Shown here: positions 6,818-9,933 of the stretch, one piece after another
How positions within the stretch are numbered: position 1 is the stretch's first letter
Layout of the letters: each line of letters starts with the position of its first letter
Source: Actinomycetota bacterium
GTDB taxonomy: Bacteria; Actinomycetota; Actinomycetes; Actinomycetales; Actinomycetaceae
Direction: 5' to 3'
NCBI GenBank assembly: GCA_019425105.1
Contig: JAHYYD010000070.1
Coordinates: 1 to 9,933, forward strand
DNA length: 9,933 nucleotides
Notes under the pieces: model-generated
The model's input: the letters and a program-made list of their open reading frames with translations, nothing else
Told to the model about the DNA's origin: nothing
Database searches by the model: none
Translations under genes and position numbers: made by a program

Positions 6818-6842
6818 GGGGCGCGTGAACGACACGCGCCCC
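6818..6842 (+). terminator. Hairpin after the small membrane protein gene (first of two)
   Basis: GGGGCGCGTG (6818-6827) and CACGCGCCCC (6833-6842) are perfect complements around a 5-base loop (AACGA), 8 bases after the stop. No T-run follows. It probably works with the next hairpin. Confidence 0.65.
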
Positions 6843-6852
6843 ACCCCCGCCA

Positions 6853-6882
6853 GCGTGACACCGCAGAGGTGTCACGCTTTTT
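6853..6882 (+). terminator. Canonical Rho-independent terminator (second of two)
   Basis: GCGTGACACC (6853-6862) and GGTGTCACGC (6868-6877) are perfect complements around GCAGA, followed by five T bases. This is the clearest terminator in the window and ends the small membrane protein transcript. Confidence 0.92.
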
Positions 6883-7014
6883 CGTTGCCTTGTTGGCTTC
6901 TGGGGTAAAAAGACAAAACATGTTGGTTTTGTGGTGGCTTTTCGGCTTTGTCGCGGGCGTACTGTTGTAGGTGGTCGTGTGTCGTTCATTGATGTGCCTA
7001 CTGCATCGCCTCCA

Positions 7015-7176
7015 GTGCGCGGGCCCCAGAAGGCGCACGTAGGCCCGATGATCTGCGTGTGGGCCCGACACCTCGCACGTTAACCCGATGATGTGCGTGT
7101 GGGCAGCGCCGCCCGCACGCACATCTAGCGGTTTACGTGCGTATCAAGGGGTTTGCGTGCACATTCAAGGGTTACC
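7015..7176. repeat. Degenerate tandem array, eight units at 20-bp spacing
   Basis: Units begin at 7015, 7035, 7055, 7075, 7095, 7115 (22 bp), 7137 and 7157; all others are 20 bp. Each begins with a GTGC-, GCAC- or GCGT-like tetramer. The units at 7035 and 7075 share 16 of 20 positions, and the units at 7055 and 7095 share their first ten bases (GCGTGTGGGC), so the middle part is also a 40-bp repeat. The central units carry GGCCCGA or ACCCGA; the last three switch to an AAGGGGTT-type core. Spacing near two helical turns would suit repeated protein binding, but this may equally be decayed intergenic repeat DNA. It is not CRISPR: there are no conserved repeats with unique spacers. Confidence 0.6.
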
Positions 7177-7301
7177 CTTCGAGCGCACAACTCGTGCTGC
7201 TTCACCAGAACCCCGGCCAGGAGCTCCGACGCGTGCGCAGCAGAAAGGCCAGGACCTCACCGATGCATACATGAGTACCCAGCTACGTTCCGGTCGATGC
7301 G

Positions 7302-7320
7302 AGCGTGAGCAGTTCACGCT
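7302..7320. other. Small perfect hairpin
   Basis: AGCGTGA (7302-7308) and TCACGCT (7314-7320) pair perfectly around GCAGT. It is the first of four hairpins in a 240-base stretch and lies 6 bases before the long imperfect one. Confidence 0.5.
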
Positions 7321-7326
7321 GCCGGG

Positions 7327-7407
7327 AGCGCCCAAAACACAGACCACTTCACCTGAAACAGTCCTTTTTCACCATTTTTCGCCGAGGTGGTCTGCGTTTT
7401 GTGCGCT
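7327..7407. repeat. Long imperfect inverted repeat (24-bp arms)
   Basis: Arms at 7327-7350 and 7384-7407 pair at 21 of 24 positions by Watson-Crick pairing, with one further G-U pair and two mismatches; the core is CAAAACACAGACCAC against GTGGTCTGCGTTTTG. The 33-base interval contains two runs of five T. It could be a structured RNA, a small non-autonomous element or a relic. Confidence 0.6.
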
Positions 7408-7439
7408 GGGGCCTTCAGACTGCCTGCGAGGCGGGGGAA

Positions 7440-7501
7440 TTGCACTACATGAGGGTGCGACACGCCGGCGACACGCCGTCAGAGGGCCTCGTGTAGTGCA
7501 A
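7440..7501. repeat. 15-bp inverted repeat enclosing an exact 11-bp tandem duplication
   Basis: TTGCACTACATGAGG (7440-7454) pairs with CCTCGTGTAGTGCAA (7487-7501) over 15 positions, one of them G-U. The 32-base interval contains GCGACACGCCG twice in direct tandem (7457-7467, 7468-7478). It lies 32 bases after the preceding long inverted repeat. Read as RNA it would be a strong stem; no T-run follows, though five C follow three A. Confidence 0.65.
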
Positions 7502-7522
7502 AACCCCCACATCGGCCCCGGC

Positions 7523-7544
7523 GTCGGGCACCACAGCACCCGAC
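7523..7544. other. Small hairpin
   Basis: GTCGGG (7523-7528) and CCCGAC (7539-7544) pair around a 10-base loop. It is the last and weakest of the hairpin series and may be chance in GC-rich DNA. Confidence 0.35.
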
Positions 7545-7757
7545 AGGGAGGCTCGGACACCAAGGAACAGCGGCCGAGTGCGACACCAACTCACAATGGT
7601 CAGGCCCAACAGTGAGCCTCCGAAGGCTAGGGACCACCGCAGGCCCAGAGGCAACGTCCTGAGCACAGCGCGGACACCGAACGGATCAACAGGAGGCACC
7701 ACGGTCTGATGTCCAGCTGGGCAGCACAGCAACACGCATAGTCCCTTCACCCGAGAT

Positions 7758-7786
7758 TTGCATATTGTGCTCTCCCCCACTAAAGT
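7758..7786 (+). promoter_or_regulatory. Possible promoter of the effector cassette
   Basis: TTGCAT (7758-7763), a 17-base spacer and TAAAGT (7781-7786) lie 34 bases before the first cassette start. The -10 matches at four of six positions and the -35 at three, so support is modest. Position and local AT-richness favour it. Confidence 0.35.
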
Positions 7787-7819
7787 CCCTCTGTTAAGCA
7801 CGACATCGAGGAGGATGCC

Positions 7820-8116
7820 ATGAGCGATTTTCAGATGAATCCTGCGGATGTCCAAGAGGCATCAGCACTTATGAGTCGCTTGGCCGACAGAATGTCCGAC
7901 TTGGAGCTCACCAAGTCGGATGATTCCTTCGACTGTGGAGACACCGTTGTGGAGGAGGCACTGGCCTACTTCGTCTCCATGTACAACAAGCGCGGCCAAA
8001 CGACGCGAACATGGCTCAATGGATGCTCCGACAGCCTACATGCCACCGCACAAGCATCCGAAGACACCGACGATGAAGCAGCGGAGTTCTTCGCAGCCCT
8101 TCGAGCCAAGCTGTAG
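7820..8116 (+). CDS. Small helical WXG100/EspC-like protein, putative type VII secretion partner of the downstream effector
   Basis: A 98-residue acidic, helical protein without signal peptide, of the size of ESX-associated small proteins. ATG at 7820 follows GAGGAGGA. The pattern resembles EspC/DUF2580-type helpers: NPADVQEASALMSRLADRMSDL helix (7-28), a loop around FDCGD (37-41), VVEEALAYFVSMYNKR helix (43-58), and a last helix ending DDEAAEFFAAL. There is a Trp-x-x-Gly at 65-68 rather than a strict WXG in mid-protein, so the family call is by length, position and helix pattern. The next start is only 13 bases after its stop. By analogy with small helpers encoded before LXG effectors, it could dimerise with the N-terminal helical domain of the next protein and guide it to the ESX machine. 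No ESX core gene is in the window. Confidence 0.65.
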   Translation: MSDFQMNPADVQEASALMSRLADRMSDLELTKSDDSFDCGDTVVEEALAYFVSMYNKRGQTTRTWLNGCSDSLHATAQASEDTDDEAAEFFAALRAKL

Positions 8117-8129
8117 GAATGGGGCAATC

Positions 8130-9443
8130 ATGTCAACACGGTTTTCACAGCGCTTCCCAGCAGTAACAGGAGACCTTGGCGCACTTTGGTCGAGCCAAAA
8201 CGAAATCAGAAATCGCAGGCGAGATATTCGCGATTTGGGCACAAGCCTCACCGGCGCTATCAGTACGTGTGAGGATTGGACAGGACTCGCTAAAGAGGCC
8301 TTTATCAACAGTGCAACAGCGGAACAAAAAGAGATCAACATTTGGGAAGATGGCTGCCTCCAGGCTGCCGACGCTCTGAAGAGCTACTACTTTACCCTGG
8401 AGTCGGTCATCAGATCAGTCAACAACATCCGCGCCCAAGCAGACGAATTGTGGGAGCAGTACCAAGCAATGCCTCCAGAAACCAGATCAAGTCATGATGC
8501 TGAGATTGAGGGCGAACTAGCTTATCTCCAGAAATCCTACGACGATGCGAAATATATCCTGTCAGAGGAAGCATTGAATACGGCTGCTTTTCTCAGAGAG
8601 GCCCTATATTTCACGCCAGAGGATATTCATGAGGAAACATCACATGGCGTCAAGAACACGCTCGATTATGGGGATACTCGCCCCCTGACAGATACAGAAC
8701 TGCAAAAAATACTCGATCGGCTAGCTGACCCTTCGTCCTCTCTTTTCGACATCGATCAGGGCCGCATTGGCGACTGTCACTTACTCGCCTCACTCAACGC
8801 TTACAACCAAACCGCGAAAGGACGCGAACATCTCGCAAAGATGATCACTCCTCTCTACGACTCCGATAATAAATTTGTCGGTTTCTTCGTCACTCTGCCC
8901 GGATATGACGGCGGCTACCAACGCGTCTTCGTGCAGGACGTTCTCGTTCACGGCAATGGAAACGATACACATGCGGACATTGCTTCCATCTTCGAAAAGG
9001 CCTTCGTTCAGTCGCACATGGGAGGAACGCGTGGCAAGTTCCCCACGTGGGGGGCGTCAGGAAGCTTCAGCGCTTGGACAATGAAAGATATCTCCGGTGA
9101 GAACGCCACACCGACTTTTAAGGGTGGATTTGATCGAGACGCCATGAAAGAAGCTGCTGTCAACGGCATCAAAGCGGAGAGACCCGTTGTCGCAGAATCC
9201 AGTATGTTCACACATGACACGACCGTCACCACCCCCGACGGGGCTCGCGAGAAAATTCAGATTGTCTCCCAACATGCGTATACGGTGGTTGGAGCAGACG
9301 AGAATGGCGTCACCCTCACAAATCCGTGGGGCCGCAACTACCTTAGCGGCGACAACGGTGTGCATACGGATGCGAGTTTCACCATGAGCTGGAAAGATTT
9401 CTACGCCAACTTTGGCGATGTCACCGTTGGGAGTATCCCATGA
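8130..9443 (+). CDS. Calpain-type cysteine peptidase with N-terminal WXG-like domain, putative type VII secreted effector
   Basis: A 437-residue protein. The ATG at 8130 follows GGGG and lies 13 bases after the helper stop. Residues 1-110 are helical with a WTG turn (50-52) between two long helices, as in WXG100-type domains, and no Sec signal is seen. A polar helical linker (about 115-160) contains YILSE (142-146), which fits the YxxxD/E type VII export motif. From about 185 the protein looks like peptidase family C2 (calpain): QGRIGDCHLLASL (210-222) with catalytic Cys216, QHAY with His382, and LTNPWG with Asn398; Trp after the Cys, usual in calpains, is His217 here. The triad is complete, so activity is expected; whether calcium is needed cannot be seen. 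The domain order helical export domain then enzyme is that of polymorphic toxins. GC is low: 28/60 and 32/60 in two sampled lines, against 44/60 in the importer operon. Confidence 0.85.
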   Translation: MSTRFSQRFPAVTGDLGALWSSQNEIRNRRRDIRDLGTSLTGAISTCEDWTGLAKEAFINSATAEQKEINIWEDGCLQAADALKSYYFTLESVIRSVNNIRAQADELWEQYQAMPPETRSSHDAEIEGELAYLQKSYDDAKYILSEEALNTAAFLREALYFTPEDIHEETSHGVKNTLDYGDTRPLTDTELQKILDRLADPSSSLFDIDQGRIGDCHLLASLNAYNQTAKGREHLAKMITPLYDSDNKFVGFFVTLPGYDGGYQRVFVQDVLVHGNGNDTHADIASIFEKAFVQSHMGGTRGKFPTWGASGSFSAWTMKDISGENATPTFKGGFDRDAMKEAAVNGIKAERPVVAESSMFTHDTTVTTPDGAREKIQIVSQHAYTVVGADENGVTLTNPWGRNYLSGDNGVHTDASFTMSWKDFYANFGDVTVGSIP

Positions 9444-9913
9444 GCATCAAACCCGCACGCATTCGCGCCATCGTCGTGGCCGTCCTCGTCCTGGCCTTCG
9501 TCATCCCCTGGACATACGCACACATCGCCTACGCCTGGCCCTGGAAACGATTCCAAACAGGCACCCTCATTTCCTGCGACGGCCAATACTCCATTACCTT
9601 TATTCCGCGCCAGTCCACGCCTCCTTTAGGTTTCCTGCCGGACGGGACCCCCATATTCTTCGGCTCCACGGGAAGAATCAACATGGGAGTTGAGTCTGCC
9701 GGAATCGCCCTAACATCGCAGAGCAATAGCCATTTCAGGGTCTTTGCCCGGGTCTCGCAGCTCCACCTAGGAGAATCTACAACCATCGACGGAGTCGGCA
9801 CCTTCACCCTCTCACGCGCCCACTCCGGCATCGTCTGGTTCACCCCCAATCCCGGTGGAGCGACATTCTGCTTCACGCCAGACCCAACGTTTACCGTAAA
9901 CCCCTACTTCTGA
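9440..9913 (+). CDS. Membrane-anchored extracytoplasmic protein, candidate immunity protein to the calpain-like effector
   Basis: A 157-residue protein with no family I recognise. Its ATG overlaps the effector stop (ATGA), so the two are translationally coupled. A short basic N-terminus (Lys4, Arg7, Arg9) precedes one hydrophobic segment (about 10-30), predicting N-in, C-out anchoring without a cleavage site or lipobox. The outer part (about 38-157) is rich in beta-formers, Gly, Thr and aromatic residues, and has exactly two cysteines, Cys46 and Cys144, which could form a disulphide linking its ends. Gene order and coupling are typical for immunity partners of toxins, and surface exposure is known for TipC-like immunity proteins that block extracellularly acting type VII effectors. 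It might instead be an accessory exported protein. It ends 20 bases before the window edge. Confidence 0.7.
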   Translation: MSIKPARIRAIVVAVLVLAFVIPWTYAHIAYAWPWKRFQTGTLISCDGQYSITFIPRQSTPPLGFLPDGTPIFFGSTGRINMGVESAGIALTSQSNSHFRVFARVSQLHLGESTTIDGVGTFTLSRAHSGIVWFTPNPGGATFCFTPDPTFTVNPYF

Positions 9914-9933
9914 CAGCATGCTGGCAGCCACCA

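Larger units (their letters stand above)
6883..7819. other. Long intergenic region rich in repeats and hairpins, no supported gene
   Basis: About 940 bases separate the last terminator from the effector cassette. 6883-7014 is GT-rich on this strand without clear structure. 7015-7176 holds a degenerate 20-bp-spaced array, 7302-7544 four hairpins, and 7545-7740 nothing I can name. Open frames across it (for example 7088-7615 on plus and 7445-7855 on minus) run through the repeats and hairpins and lack family features, so I treat them as non-coding. The region could be a recombination scar at the border of an acquired cassette, or it could encode structured RNA. Confidence 0.6.

Noticed and set aside
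7015..7176. CRISPR array
   Set aside because: Units are contiguous and degenerate with no unique spacers, and no cas gene is present.
7088..7615. Plus-strand open frame of 175 codons in the repeat region
   Set aside because: It reads through the 20-bp array and all hairpins, has no ribosome binding site that I can see, and shows no domain pattern.
7445..7855. Minus-strand open frame of 136 codons with one hydrophobic stretch
   Set aside because: It overlaps the start of the helper gene and an inverted repeat, and I see no family motif. A decayed gene fragment remains possible but unsupported.
9914..9933. CAGCATGCTG palindrome after the last gene
   Set aside because: Possibly the start of a terminator, but the window ends too soon to judge.

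Overview
The window reads as chromosomal DNA from a high-GC Gram-positive bacterium. The Actinomycetaceae (Actinomyces/Schaalia group) are the best guess, inferred from strongly GC-biased codon use, actinobacterial protein types (a fused ECF transporter protein, a short cold-shock protein with VFVHY) and a type VII secretion style effector cassette. No 16S or other marker is present, so genus is not established.

Left part (1-2800), minus strand. A 5'-nucleotidase gene (1634-2566) lies upstream of a large ECF-type transporter gene (1538 down past position 1). The latter fuses a DUF2232-like membrane domain to one complete CbiO/EcfA ATPase domain and, at the window edge, to what looks like the start of a second ATPase domain. 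This gene runs off the window.

Middle part (2800-5850), plus strand. A classical class II importer operon follows: substrate-binding lipoprotein, FecCD-type permease and ATPase, of the family that imports iron-siderophores, haem or cobalamin. A perfect 13-bp hairpin separates the lipoprotein from the permease, and permease and ATPase overlap by 4 bases. A DtxR/IdeR-like sequence overlaps the proposed promoter.

5850-6890. A cold-shock protein gene has a roughly 115-nt structured leader and a terminator. After it comes a strong terminator-like hairpin within a structured leader, a 72-residue two-helix membrane protein of unknown function, and two back-to-back terminators.

6883-7819. About 940 bases have no convincing gene but much structure: eight degenerate units spaced about 20 bp apart (7015-7176), then a run of hairpins including two long ones (7327-7407 and 7440-7501).

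Right part (7820-9933). Three tightly packed genes have clearly lower GC than the transporter region: a 98-residue helical WXG100/EspC-like helper, a 437-residue protein with a WXG-like N-terminal helical domain and a C-terminal calpain-type cysteine peptidase domain (Cys216, His382, Asn398 all visible), and a 157-residue protein with one membrane anchor and an extracytoplasmic domain, overlapping the peptidase gene by 4 bases. I interpret this as a type VII (ESX)-exported calpain-like toxin with its secretion partner and a surface immunity protein. It is the most interesting content of the window.
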